Assembly (NCBI RefSeq): GCF_004123295.1
Contig: NZ_SDMK01000001.1
Location: forward strand, 744,001-808,000
DNA length: 64,000 nt
Direction: 5' to 3'
Source of the DNA: Silvibacterium dinghuense
GTDB lineage: Bacteria; Acidobacteriota; Terriglobia; Terriglobales; Acidobacteriaceae
The translations under genes were made by a program, and so were the position numbers. Positions 27,458 through 36,273 of the stretch are shown here, piece after piece. Numbering within the stretch: the first letter of the stretch is position 1; each line of letters opens with the position of its first letter. The notes beneath the pieces are model-generated. The model had not been told where the DNA came from, did no database searches, and was given only the letters and a program-made list of their open reading frames with translations.

Positions 27458-27690
27458 TCGCGACCAAAGGGAGCGGGTGCCGAAGGCGGAAGACCTGGAC
27501 GGCCAGTCCCGCGGGTGGACCACTCAAACCCGAAGTTGGCTTGAGTGGGAAAGCACAGAAGCCAGCTTTGGGGTTCATGCCTTCCCACCCAAGCGGAGCT
27601 TGGATGGGGCACCCGTTTCCGTCTCAGCCCCATAGAAAAATCCAAAATCGCGACCAAAGGGAGCGGAGGCCGAAGGCGGAAGACCGCACG
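27458..27690. repeat. Tandem cluster of dispersed repeats and palindromes before thyX stop
   Basis: Contains two copies of the GCGACCAAAGGGAGCGG unit (27460 and 27650), a CCACTCAA/TTGAGTGG palindrome (27520-27548), and a CCCACCCAAGC-type palindrome (27584-27608). The region lies at the 3' end of thyX and has no coding potential. Confidence 0.75.
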
Positions 27691-27696
27691 AAGTGC

Positions 27697-29277
27697 CTAG
27701 CGTTTCAGCAGGTCGACCGGCTCATTCACATCCGTGACCCGGAAGTAGCGGGCCAGTGCCGGATGCCGGACCTCGACAGCCTTGTACATCTCCCAGGCCA
27801 CGCGGCGATAGGAGAAGTGTCCCTGCGGCGCCGAACGTAGCTCGGAGATGTAGAGCGCCTCGGCAAAGTCCATCTTGAAGAGCGAACGATTGCGTGTGCC
27901 CAGCGGCAGCAGGTACTGCGCCCGCTCGGCCGCTTCGGGCACCGGTCCGGCAGCCAGCTTCTCATAGGCGGCGTGGGCCGCCGTCATCGCCTCGCTGTAA
28001 CGAGCCTCGAGCCCGGCCTCGGCCAGCCCTTCAGGCACATCGAAACCATGCAGCGAGGTGAAAGACTGCATGATCTGCGTGCACTTGCGATGGCGGTGCA
28101 TGTCGCGGAAGCCGCCGATATCCATGAGGATGTCGAACTTGAGCGCCTGCCCGGCGGAGAACTCGCGCAGCAGTTCGTCATGACGTCCACGATGACGGAC
28201 ACCGAGTGCAATGATCTCGTTGCGCCGTACTTCGTCGAGCGCGGCGACCCGCTTCTGAATCTGCCGGTAGGGATAGTGGCATGCCCCATAAAGCAGCGTC
28301 GTCGCCAGCTCGACCTCGAGGCTTGGATCGGCCTCAACGAGATCGACCACCGGGGCCGCGTCGATGGCCTCACCCGACATCAGTTCGGCAACAGCCTGCC
28401 GCAGCTCGGCGCGGGTGCGGATCTCGTACTCGTTCGGCGCCGCATACTTCACCAGCGTCGGAGCTACCTTCACCTCGCGCATCAGCAACGCTGAAGTCCG
28501 GTCGCCCAGCTCCACATCCAGCTTGCGAATTTCGTGCTGGACGCCGGCCATCTCCTCGGCACGGACATTCCAGGCCGCGCCGCTTGCCGCCACGCGCAGC
28601 TTTTCGCCCAGTTCGCGAATCTCGGCAAAGGGGCTCGAAAGCAGCCTCGAAACCTGCGTCTCGAGCGTGCGCGCATTCACAATCTGCCCCAGCGAAGTGT
28701 TGGTCGCCAGCGGCAGCAGGTAGCGCGCCACGTCAAAGGCTCGCGCCTTGAGCGTGCGCTCGTAGGCCTCGGGCTTCATCTCCTCGGGCTTTGCGACCGT
28801 GCGCTTCAGGCTCTCGGCAACGCCTTCGGCGACCTCGTGATAAGCGGCAAACAGGGAGTCTATCCCCGCCTTGAACTCCGTCTCCGAAGCCGTATCGCTG
28901 GCAAAGTCAGGCAGATACCAGCCGCTGGTGCGGAAGTTCTGATAGCGCGTCGAGCGCTCCTGCCCATCCCAGCGCTGCTCGTCCACCAGCACAATCGCCG
29001 CCAGGAGCGAGAGGCGCTCGATGGCAAAAGCCAGATGCGCCAGGTCGGCAATGGAACGATGTCCATACTGAAAATAAAAGGTATTGAGGAACTGCTCGGC
29101 GCGTTGGCTGGAGATCTCCCGGAGCGATTCCTTCATCGACAGCGCCGAGCGCGAATACTTGGCCATGGCATAGGCCAGCACCTCGGGATCGGCCCCGTGC
29201 ACCGCAAAGACCTCTGTCTGGTTCCGGGGACGCTCTGCGGCGGTTCCCGCGTCGGGTTTTTCTTCCTTCACCTGCAT
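27697..29277 (-). CDS. thyX: FAD-dependent thymidylate synthase, double-length ThyX
   Basis: A 526-residue ThyX-family protein, about twice the usual roughly 230 residues. It forms dTMP from dUMP with CH2-tetrahydrofolate and NADPH via FAD. The N-terminal half shows FQYGHRSIADLAHLAFAIERLS and DEQRWDGQERSTRYQNF. The second half shows ALGVRHRGRHDELLREF and GGFRDMHRHRKCTQIMQSF, a second RHR-like nucleotide-binding patch. Long bidomain ThyX proteins are known in Acidobacteriota and other phyla. Both halves may be needed for one active tetramer equivalent. ATG 29277; ends against a repeat cluster. Confidence 0.85.
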   Translation of the reverse strand: MQVKEEKPDAGTAAERPRNQTEVFAVHGADPEVLAYAMAKYSRSALSMKESLREISSQRAEQFLNTFYFQYGHRSIADLAHLAFAIERLSLLAAIVLVDEQRWDGQERSTRYQNFRTSGWYLPDFASDTASETEFKAGIDSLFAAYHEVAEGVAESLKRTVAKPEEMKPEAYERTLKARAFDVARYLLPLATNTSLGQIVNARTLETQVSRLLSSPFAEIRELGEKLRVAASGAAWNVRAEEMAGVQHEIRKLDVELGDRTSALLMREVKVAPTLVKYAAPNEYEIRTRAELRQAVAELMSGEAIDAAPVVDLVEADPSLEVELATTLLYGACHYPYRQIQKRVAALDEVRRNEIIALGVRHRGRHDELLREFSAGQALKFDILMDIGGFRDMHRHRKCTQIMQSFTSLHGFDVPEGLAEAGLEARYSEAMTAAHAAYEKLAAGPVPEAAERAQYLLPLGTRNRSLFKMDFAEALYISELRSAPQGHFSYRRVAWEMYKAVEVRHPALARYFRVTDVNEPVDLLKR

Positions 29278-29521
29278 CTGCTACAGCATACGGTATGCTC
29301 GCACTTGTGTGATGTGCTGAGCGGTTGTGCAATTCCGCGCCCCAGCCGGCTCCCCAGCTTGCCGGAACTGGTCTTTATGACGCAGAGGTCCATCTAAGAA
29401 CCTGTGAGAGACGAAGGAAAGCGACGTGAACAGAGTTCAAATTCCCGTGCTGCAGCAGCAACTCTTCTCCCCTGCTCCGGGTTTATCTTTCTCAAAACAG
29501 TCGCCGCTTCCTCCATCCAAC

Positions 29522-30346
29522 ATGCGCGATATCCTCTCCGAGACCGGTCATCGTCCCTGGCCGTTACCCTCCGCACATTGGAGCATGACCCAGCGATGGA
29601 ACGACCTGCTCTTCGCGCACTGGCCCGTGCCGGCCTCGCAGATCGCGCCGCTTATCCCCTCCGGCCTCACCATCGATACCTTTGACGGCTCCGCGTGGAT
29701 CGGCGTCGTTCCCTTCTGGATGGACCAGATCCGCCTCCGCGGACTACCCGCCATTCCCGGGCTCAATCGCTTTCCCGAGCTCAACCTGCGCACCTATGTC
29801 CGCGAGCCGCACACCAACCTCGGCGGCGTTTATTTCTTCTCGCTCGATGCCGCCAACCCGATCGCCGTCACCATGGCCCGGACCTTCTACCGCCTGCCCT
29901 ATCACTGGGCGAAGATGAAGATCGAGCATTGCGATAACCGCGAATTCCTCTACTCGAGCGAGCGCCGCTTTGCTTCCGGCCATTCGCCGGCCCGTGCCCG
30001 TTTCCGCGCCCGGTATCGCTCTCTCGGGCAGGCCTCCGACAAGCAGGGCCTCGAGCAGTTCCTCACCGAGCGCTACGCCCTCTACACTGCCGGCACAGGC
30101 AAGCCCGGCGAGCAGGATGCCATCTTCAAGGGCAACATCCATCATTTGCCCTGGCCGCTCGAACGCGCCGAGGCGGAATTCGAGATCAACGAGCTACCCG
30201 CCGCCCACGGCATCAAGCTCCCGGACATCCCTCCGGTGCTCCATTACAGCCGCGAGCTCTTCGTCTATGTGTGGGCGCTCGACCCGCTGCCCACGCTCGT
30301 GCCCAATCCGGCTGCGACACCGGTACCGGCTCCAAAGCCTTTGTAG
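29522..30346 (+). CDS. DUF2071 / YqjF-like protein
   Basis: A 274-residue protein of family DUF2071. The diagnostic opening HRPWPLP, WSMTQRWNDLLFAHWPV and the LTIDTFDGSAWIGVVPFWM strand match that family. It also has ELNLRTYVREPHTNLGGVYFFSLDA. No catalytic residues are recognised; function is unknown. The start at ATG 29522 gives the conserved N-terminus. A GTG at 29426 with a better GAAGGAAAG ribosome site would add 32 residues, so this start is uncertain. Confidence 0.8.
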   Translation: MRDILSETGHRPWPLPSAHWSMTQRWNDLLFAHWPVPASQIAPLIPSGLTIDTFDGSAWIGVVPFWMDQIRLRGLPAIPGLNRFPELNLRTYVREPHTNLGGVYFFSLDAANPIAVTMARTFYRLPYHWAKMKIEHCDNREFLYSSERRFASGHSPARARFRARYRSLGQASDKQGLEQFLTERYALYTAGTGKPGEQDAIFKGNIHHLPWPLERAEAEFEINELPAAHGIKLPDIPPVLHYSRELFVYVWALDPLPTLVPNPAATPVPAPKPL

Positions 30347-30379
30347 GAAGTAGGAAGAATGTATAGCCGATAATCGGCC

Positions 30380-30748
30380 CTAGTCCCGCTTACGAAGAAA
30401 GTCTTCGATCCCCGCGACCATGGCCTTGGGATTGAATTCAGCGCGGATCACCTCGTCCGGGCAATCCGTCTCCTGCGAGACGCGGTAATTGCAGATAAAG
30501 ACCACGTCCTGTCCCGCCCGCTGCTCTTTGAGCTGTTGGCAGAGCTCCTCGGCGAGGGCAATGCGCCCGTCACCTTCCACGTCGATCACTACCAGGTCAT
30601 AGGCGCGTCTGCGGCTGAGTTCCAGCGCAACGGCCGAATCCAGGGTTGAATCCACCTGGTAGCCATGCACGCGCAAAATCTGGTCGCGCAGGCCGAGAAT
30701 CATCTCTCGGCTGCAAATATGGAGAATTGAGGGGCCCGCTTCGCTCAT
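30380..30748 (-). CDS. Response-regulator receiver-like protein
   Basis: A 122-residue single CheY-like domain. The phosphoacceptor region is LVVIDVEGDGRIAL, a beta-strand 3 aspartate, and the N-terminal fold SILHICSREMILGLRDQILR follows the receiver pattern. The conserved lysine of the canonical receiver is not clear, so phosphorylation is uncertain. No kinase or output domain is adjacent. Start is ATG 30748; upstream residues to 30808 are not family-like. Confidence 0.65.
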   Translation of the reverse strand: MSEAGPSILHICSREMILGLRDQILRVHGYQVDSTLDSAVALELSRRRAYDLVVIDVEGDGRIALAEELCQQLKEQRAGQDVVFICNYRVSQETDCPDEVIRAEFNPKAMVAGIEDFLRKRD

Positions 30749-30821
30749 AGGTAATCGCTGGGCAATTTTACCCCACCCGGCATGCCTCCAAAGCAGAGCG
30801 CCACCCACAGCCGCAGTACGA

Positions 30822-31460
30822 CTAGGGTTTTGGATCGATCAGCGTCAGATCGGTCTCCGGATCGAAGCGCTTCTGCATACCGGCCGGATCGACTGTCACC
30901 ATGACCTCGAGCGTCGGGCGCACCTGCATCTCCACCACATGCCCAGCCCGCGTCGAGCCGTCGAGCATACCCAGCACGGCATGGGCATGAACCGCCGGCC
31001 TGCCCTGGTATATGGCGATGTCGCCGCTCATCGAGGCGACCTCCATCTGCCCGGTGTATGGCGTGATGCGGTACATCTTCTTTGCCTGATCGAACCAGCC
31101 AAGCCGCGCTCCGCTAATTGCTCCGATGGCCGTAAAATGCGCGCTGGTCACGTGATACTGCTTCGCAAATGCGACGAGCCCGCTGAAAGCCTCATCGCCG
31201 GTGTAGAAAATCACCGCGTACTCCTTCACTTCGCCAGTGGAGGTGAGCTGCTGCACCTGCATGCGCGGCGCAGAGCCCGTGGCCTGGATGGCTTTCGGCG
31301 AGAGGAAGACAGCTGGCCCCGTGCTCACATGGCCGGATGCCGACTGAGCCCGGATCCATGTGCACGTACCAAGGCAAAGGGCCGCAATCCCTGCGGCCCT
31401 GCTGACTTGCTGTATCGATCGCCTCCTCAGAACAGACAGGCCGGCATGCAAATGCAGCAC
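30822..31460 (-). CDS. Secreted DUF296 (PPC/PCC) domain protein
   Basis: A 212-residue exported protein. An N-terminal signal peptide (GIAALCLGTCTWIRAQS) precedes a DUF296 domain: EAFSGLVAFAKQYHVTSAHFTAIGAISGARLGWF, then VHAHAVLGMLDG and TRAGHVVEMQVRPTLEVMV. DUF296 occurs in plant PPC DNA-binding proteins, but bacterial ones are trimers of unknown role. Its export makes DNA binding improbable. Start is GTG 31460 with an AAGGAAAGGTGAG ribosome region. Confidence 0.75.
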   Translation of the reverse strand: MLHLHAGLSVLRRRSIQQVSRAAGIAALCLGTCTWIRAQSASGHVSTGPAVFLSPKAIQATGSAPRMQVQQLTSTGEVKEYAVIFYTGDEAFSGLVAFAKQYHVTSAHFTAIGAISGARLGWFDQAKKMYRITPYTGQMEVASMSGDIAIYQGRPAVHAHAVLGMLDGSTRAGHVVEMQVRPTLEVMVTVDPAGMQKRFDPETDLTLIDPKP

Positions 31461-31486
31461 CTCACCTTTCCTTCGAGGAAGCCTGT

Positions 31487-31981
31487 TTACTTCACGGAAT
31501 CGGAATGCGCTGCCAGTTCGCCGGGCATGCCCGCTGTCGATACCAGCATGTCTTCCTTGCGCATCACCAGGTTCGTCGCGTTCAGGCTGGCCAGTTCAAA
31601 GCCATGCCCATGCGTGATCGCATCGGTGGGGCAGGCTTCCACGCAATATCCGCAGAAGATGCAGCGGTTGTAATCGATGTTATAAACCTTGGCATAGCGC
31701 TCGGCGCTGGAGATGCGCTGCTCGGCCGTGTTCTCGTCCGCCTCGATGTAGATACAGTTCGAAGGGCAGGCTGCCGCGCAAAGGAAGCAGGCCACGCACT
31801 TCTCCAAACCGTTCTCATCGCGCTGCAGCACGTGCGCACCACGGAACCGCTCCTGGAAGACTGCTCCGCGCAGCGGGCCCGGCCCATCCGGATAATTCTC
31901 GACCTCGGTAGGTTGGAACATCTCTCCAAAGGTGATGCTCATCCCCTTGGCGATTCCAGCGATATTGCGCACGATCGACAT
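31487..31981 (-). CDS. nuoI: NADH-quinone oxidoreductase subunit I-like ferredoxin
   Basis: A 164-residue 8Fe ferredoxin subunit. It has two tetracysteine motifs: CVACFLCAAACP (C62, C65, C68, C72) and CIFCGYCVEACP (C107, C110, C113, C117). These bind two [4Fe-4S] clusters relaying electrons in respiratory complex I. The N-terminal IVRNIAGIAKGMSITFGEMF and PTEVENYPDGPGPLRG text is the NuoI signature. The rest of the nuo operon is not here, so it is stand-alone or separated. Start ATG 31981. Confidence 0.9.
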   Translation of the reverse strand: MSIVRNIAGIAKGMSITFGEMFQPTEVENYPDGPGPLRGAVFQERFRGAHVLQRDENGLEKCVACFLCAAACPSNCIYIEADENTAEQRISSAERYAKVYNIDYNRCIFCGYCVEACPTDAITHGHGFELASLNATNLVMRKEDMLVSTAGMPGELAAHSDSVK

Positions 31982-32199
31982 GCCCACCGTTATATACCGC
32001 GCACAGCAACGAAATCCAGAGCGAATGGCTTTCCCATTCCAGTTCAAACACTTAGCTGGACCGGTTTGACCCGTTTTGCCTCATGCTCCTACACCATTAC
32101 CAGCCTGAGCATGCCTCTCTGTCTCCGGCCTGCCGCCGGATTCGATCCCCTATACTGACTTCGCCAGTAACTTCCTATTTCTCGCCAGCGGAGATTCCG

Positions 32200-32736
32200 A
32201 TGTCTCGCACTCCCATCCTCGCTTTTGCTCTGCTCCTGGGCTCTGCGGTCTTTGTCTCGCCATGCGCTCGCGCCCAGACAGAGATGGCCCACGAGCATGC
32301 ACCCGGGCCACTTGTCACCGCACTCGCTATCCACACGCCTGCCGGCAGCGCAACGCTCTCACTCGAGGACCTCAAGGCGAAGCCGCACATTACGGTTACC
32401 GTCCATAACCCACATACGAATGCAGACGAGACCTACTCCGGCGTACCGCTCATCGAGCTGCTCGCCCCGCTCGGCACGCCGCATGGGAAAGACCTGCACG
32501 GCAAGGGGCTCTCGGACTACATCATCGCCACCGGCTCAGACGGCTATAAAGCGGTCATCGCCCTGGCCGAGATCGATCCGGAATTCCATCCAGGCCAGGT
32601 GCTCGTCGCCGACACCATGGACGGTAAGCCCATCGATGCAAAGACCGGCCCGTTCCGCCTGGTCGTCAGTGAAGACAAGCGTCCGGCGCGTTCGGTGCAC
32701 AACCTGGCCTCGATCGAGCTGAAGGCAGCGGAGTAG
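32200..32736 (+). CDS. Exported molybdopterin-binding-like domain protein
   Basis: A 178-residue protein with a signal peptide (RTPILAFALLLGSAVFVSPCARA). A sulfite-oxidase-type (Oxidored_molyb) fold follows: VHNPHTNADETYSGVPLIELLAPLG, LSDYIIATGSDGYKAVIALAEIDP, and GPFRLVVSEDKRPARSVHNLASIEL. Cysteine ligation and the usual cofactor residues are not visible, so it probably does not carry the cofactor. It may bind another ligand. Start ATG 32200 follows GGAGATTCCG. Confidence 0.65.
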   Translation: MSRTPILAFALLLGSAVFVSPCARAQTEMAHEHAPGPLVTALAIHTPAGSATLSLEDLKAKPHITVTVHNPHTNADETYSGVPLIELLAPLGTPHGKDLHGKGLSDYIIATGSDGYKAVIALAEIDPEFHPGQVLVADTMDGKPIDAKTGPFRLVVSEDKRPARSVHNLASIELKAAE

Positions 32737-32780
32737 AACGAGTCAGCGGGCTTTCGTGTGCAGAGGAACAAAAAGGGTGC

Positions 32781-32805
32781 CCCACCCAAGCTCCGCTTGG
32801 GTGGG
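32781..32805. repeat. Extragenic palindrome, CCCACCCAAGC type
   Basis: Perfect 11-bp arms CCCACCCAAGC / GCTTGGGTGGG around a 3-base loop. Recurs with variants at 27584 and 14399. Confidence 0.7.
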
Positions 32806-32862
32806 AAGCATCCAACGCTCGCTGCCCGGAGTCTTCATCTCTCTCATGAAGTGCAAATTGGA

Positions 32863-32915
32863 ATCGCGACCAAAGGGAGCGGAGGCCGAAGGCAAAAGGC
32901 CTGGACGGCTAGTCC
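32863..32915. repeat. Dispersed GCGACCAAAGGGAGCGG repeat at ubiD 3' end
   Basis: Contains the GCGACCAAAGGGAGCGG block and GGCCTGGACGGCTAGTCC, which ends on the stop codon of the UbiD-like gene. Confidence 0.7.
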
Positions 32916-34561
32916 TCAATCCCCAGCGACTTCCAGATCGCATCCACGCGCGACTTCGTCGCATGGTCCATCTCGATCATCGGCGGCCACGGCCGTGTGA
33001 AGCCTTCGGCGGCCCACTTGCGCGTGGCGTCAATGCCCATCTTGCTGCCATAGTTCGGCAGCCGCGAGGCGTGATCGAGCGAGTCGACCGGACCCAGAGT
33101 GAAGGCAATGTCGCGCTCGGGGTCGATGTTGTTCGTCACCCGCAGTGTCACCTCGCCCAGGTCCTGCACATCGCAATCCTCGTCCACGACCACCACGCAC
33201 TTGGTGAACATGGCCTGGCCCATCGACCAGATGCCGTTCATCACCTTGCGCGCCTGCCCGGCGTAGCTCTTGCGGATGGAGACGATCATCAGGTTGTGAA
33301 ACACGCCCTCGGGCGGCAGGTTGATGTCCACGATCTCGGGCATGGTCAGCTTCATCAGCGGCAGGAAGATGCGCTCGACGGCCTTGCCCATCCACGCATC
33401 CTCCATGGGCGGCTTGCCCACGATGGTCGCCGCATAGACCGGGTCTTTGCGATGCGTGATGCAGGTGATATGGAAGACCGGGTACTCCTCCTCCATGGTG
33501 TAGTAGCCGGTGTGATCGCCGAATGGCCCCTCGGTGCGCAGCTCTTCGAGATTCACATAGCCTTCGAGCACGATCTCGGCATGCGCAGGCACTTCGAGAT
33601 CGACCGTCTCACACTTCACCAGCTCGACCGGCTTCTGGCGCAGAAAGCCCGCGATCACGAACTCTTCGACCTCGGGCGGAGCCGGCACGATAGCCGAGAA
33701 CGTCGTCGCCGGATCGGTGCCGATGGCCACGGCCACTTCCAGGCGGCCATCCTTTTCCTTGGCGAAGGCCACCTGCGGCACGCCCGGAGTCACCGATCCG
33801 GAGCCTGGTGCCACCGGCCCTGAGATGGTATTCGCCATGCCGGCAATGTTCGTCGTTGCCCCGGCGGTCTCTGCCATCGCTGCGACATGCGCTGCTGCCG
33901 AGTTCCCAACAGATGCCCTCACACGCTCGCGCAGATGTTCGGCCGCATTCTTCTGCCGCTGCCAGTGCATGCCGGTCGTCTGTCCGTCGTACACCTGCAT
34001 GCGATACATGCCCATGTTGCGTTTGCCCGTCTTCGGATCGCGCGTGACCACACAGGGCAGCGTGATAAACCGTCCGCCGTCGAAAGGCCAGGTCTTGAGC
34101 ACCGGGAAATCGAGCACGCTGAAACCATCCCGCTTGATCACCTGCTTGCAGGCCGCGTCTTTCGCCGGGATCACCTTGGGGAAAAACTTGCCCACCTCGG
34201 CCAGCATGGGCAGCATCTTGAATTTTTCGAAGAGACCTTCCGGCGACTTGATATCCATGAAGGCGCGGATGCGTCCGGCAATCTCGTCCAGCGAGTCCAC
34301 ATCGAGGGCCAGCTTCATGCGCCGCTCGCTGCCGAACTGGTTCATCAGCACCTTTGCACCGGGATAGCCCTTCACATTCTCGAACAGCAGCGCCGGACCA
34401 CCCGGAGCATAGCCCTTCACTCCGCCCTTTTTGCCTGCCTTCGAGGCGCGATCGGCAATCTCCGTCATCTCGAGGATGGGGTCGACCTCGGCGCGCACGC
34501 GCTTCAGTTCGCCAGCCTTTTCCAGTGCCTTGATCCAGTCGCGCAGGTCGTCGTATGCCAA
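32909..34561 (-). CDS. UbiD-family decarboxylase
   Basis: A 550-residue prenyl-FMN-dependent decarboxylase. The family text MAYDDLRDWIKALEKAGELKRVRAEVD and the catalytic-region segments EGPFGDHTGYYTMEEE and HITCITHRKDPVYAATIVG are clear, with the E-R-E pattern expected. UbiD/MenB-type members decarboxylate 3-polyprenyl-4-hydroxybenzoate or related aromatic acids, here perhaps in quinone synthesis. UbiX is not adjacent. A TTG start with a strong GAGGAG site is chosen. The C-terminus ends at a repeat. Confidence 0.9.
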   Translation of the reverse strand: MAYDDLRDWIKALEKAGELKRVRAEVDPILEMTEIADRASKAGKKGGVKGYAPGGPALLFENVKGYPGAKVLMNQFGSERRMKLALDVDSLDEIAGRIRAFMDIKSPEGLFEKFKMLPMLAEVGKFFPKVIPAKDAACKQVIKRDGFSVLDFPVLKTWPFDGGRFITLPCVVTRDPKTGKRNMGMYRMQVYDGQTTGMHWQRQKNAAEHLRERVRASVGNSAAAHVAAMAETAGATTNIAGMANTISGPVAPGSGSVTPGVPQVAFAKEKDGRLEVAVAIGTDPATTFSAIVPAPPEVEEFVIAGFLRQKPVELVKCETVDLEVPAHAEIVLEGYVNLEELRTEGPFGDHTGYYTMEEEYPVFHITCITHRKDPVYAATIVGKPPMEDAWMGKAVERIFLPLMKLTMPEIVDINLPPEGVFHNLMIVSIRKSYAGQARKVMNGIWSMGQAMFTKCVVVVDEDCDVQDLGEVTLRVTNNIDPERDIAFTLGPVDSLDHASRLPNYGSKMGIDATRKWAAEGFTRPWPPMIEMDHATKSRVDAIWKSLGIED

Positions 34562-34659
34562 TGCCGCTCCTCAGGCGCCCAGTCCGCGGACGCAACTCCT
34601 TATCTTAATTGGGGGGAGCAGCCAGTGGGACGCGCTTTGCGCGTCCAGCAGCCAGATGC

Positions 34660-34699
34660 AAAAACGGCCAGCAGGAGCACACTCCCACTGGCCGTTTTT
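34660..34699. terminator. Bidirectional terminator upstream of UbiD gene
   Basis: AAAAACGGCCAG / CTGGCCGTTTTT, a 12-bp stem with A and T tracts. It probably ends the 34750-35004 gene on the minus strand. Confidence 0.75.
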
Positions 34700-34749
34700 A
34701 TGACTGGCTACTCGCCGCTTTATCCCTGGCGACGCTGCCGCCTACTTCT

Positions 34750-35004
34750 TTAGTCGGTCACGCACCCAGTCTGCGTGTGCATCCAGCGATCCATCAGCGT
34801 CTGCGCGCAGCGTCCGCCGCACAGGTGCTTTGCGCCTGCATCATGGGAAAGAAAAAGGTGCCATGGCGTCAGCTTCAGCACCGGCTGGCACTCTCCGCCC
34901 GCAATCGGCGATGAGCCCTCGGTCCAGGCCAGCCACCAGTCTGTCGCCTCTTCCGTTTTACGCTTGCCGCAAACGTCGCAGTGGTATGTCTCTATCCAGG
35001 CCAT
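34750..35004 (-). CDS. Small zinc-finger-like hypothetical protein
   Basis: An 84-residue protein starting MAWIETYHCDVCGKRKTEEA. Two cysteine pairs, CDVC at about residue 10 and CGGRC at about 66, could form a zinc ribbon. Trp-rich text (DWWLAW, TPWHLFLSHDAGAKHLC) lies between. No family is recognised. ATG 35004 follows GAGGATGCG. Likely a cytoplasmic metal-binding or interaction protein. Confidence 0.6.
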   Translation of the reverse strand: MAWIETYHCDVCGKRKTEEATDWWLAWTEGSSPIAGGECQPVLKLTPWHLFLSHDAGAKHLCGGRCAQTLMDRWMHTQTGCVTD

Positions 35005-35074
35005 CGCATCCTCAACGGTGTGTGCTGTGCTTTGCACAACTTAGCATAGCCGGAGGTCGCGCTGGATCAAAAGC

Positions 35075-36061
35075 TCATGCCAACTGGCTGGCCGCCACGA
35101 ACTCCCCGTCCACATCGCTCACGGCAGGAATCGGCACCAGGGGATAGCCCAGGCCCTTCCACTCATCGAATCCGCCCAGCAGCGGCCTCACCCGATAGAC
35201 TCCCAGCTTGCGAATGGCCAGCGCCATTTTGGCCGCCGTTGCCTCGCTCGGGCAGGTGCAGAAGAGCACTACATCGCGGTCGCGGGGAATCTGCTCGCTC
35301 TCGAGCACCAGCTTGTCCGGCGTCAGCATCACCGCTCCGGGCAGCGTGCGGGGATCCGGCAGATAATCCAGCGGGTGCCGCAGGTCTACGATATATACCG
35401 GCTGTCCGTTATCGAGCATGCCTTTGAGCTCCTGCGGCGCGATGCGCTGGGTACGGATCTCACGCAGGAATGCCCTCTGACGCAGGAAGCGATAAGAGAG
35501 GAAGGCCAGTAACAATAACGCAAAGAGCAGCACGGCAAAGTGTGCGACCCAGCTCAACGCCCCCGGATGCTTCTTGAGCACATCGCCGAAGAACCGGCCG
35601 CCGAGCGTGAAGGTCAGAGCCCAGATCAGAATCCCCGCACAGTCAAAGATCACAAACGAGTTGTAAGGCATTGCGGTCTGCCCGGCGATCGGTGCCGCCA
35701 CGCTTCCCAGGCCAGGGATGAACTTGGCCAGCAGCAGCGCCGCCGGACCGTGCTTGGTGAAATAGTTCTCCGTCTTGCGGACGCAGGTCGAACTCTCCAT
35801 CGAAAGCCGGCACAGCAGCCGCACCACCGCGCCGCCATAGCGCTTGCCCATCAGGTACCAGAGGCTGTCGCTGATCAGGCTGCCCAGCATCACCGAGACC
35901 AGCACCAGCGGCAGGTTCAGCTTATGCGTCGCCGTCAGCGTGCCCGCGGTGAGCAGCACCGGCACACTCGGGATCGGCACCCCGAGCTGTTCCGTCAGCA
36001 CCCACAGGAACAGGATCAGGTATCCGTATTTCAGGAAAAAATCCAGCGCAACCGGCACCAC
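35075..36061 (-). CDS. DedA membrane protein fused to rhodanese domain
   Basis: A 328-residue fusion. Residues 1-190 are a DedA/SNARE-associated membrane domain (YGYLILFLWVLTEQLGVPIPS, KFIPGLGSVAAPIAGQTAMP), typical of lipid scramblases or flippases. A rhodanese (sulfurtransferase) domain follows, with VYIVDLRHPLDY and FCTCPSEATAAK around 268-278, carrying the catalytic cysteine (C268 or C270). Such fusions are known, but the substrate coupling is unclear. The ATG at 36061 gives the DedA N-terminus. Confidence 0.88.
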   Translation of the reverse strand: MVPVALDFFLKYGYLILFLWVLTEQLGVPIPSVPVLLTAGTLTATHKLNLPLVLVSVMLGSLISDSLWYLMGKRYGGAVVRLLCRLSMESSTCVRKTENYFTKHGPAALLLAKFIPGLGSVAAPIAGQTAMPYNSFVIFDCAGILIWALTFTLGGRFFGDVLKKHPGALSWVAHFAVLLFALLLLAFLSYRFLRQRAFLREIRTQRIAPQELKGMLDNGQPVYIVDLRHPLDYLPDPRTLPGAVMLTPDKLVLESEQIPRDRDVVLFCTCPSEATAAKMALAIRKLGVYRVRPLLGGFDEWKGLGYPLVPIPAVSDVDGEFVAASQLA

Positions 36062-36273
36062 AAGCCTCGAAAACTACGTTAGAGGAGCGTCGATCATAAA
36101 GTCGCGATCACTCTTACCGATTGATTGTCGGTGATTCAAGGATGCCCCGCAACCGGCAAACGATTCAGGCGGCTTAGGCAGATGCACGAAAGCCGCAGGT
36201 CTGCCCAACCTGCGGCTCATCGCTGCGCTCTTCCGCAGCCCATAGCTGCGGCTGCGCCATCCTGCCGATTGCG

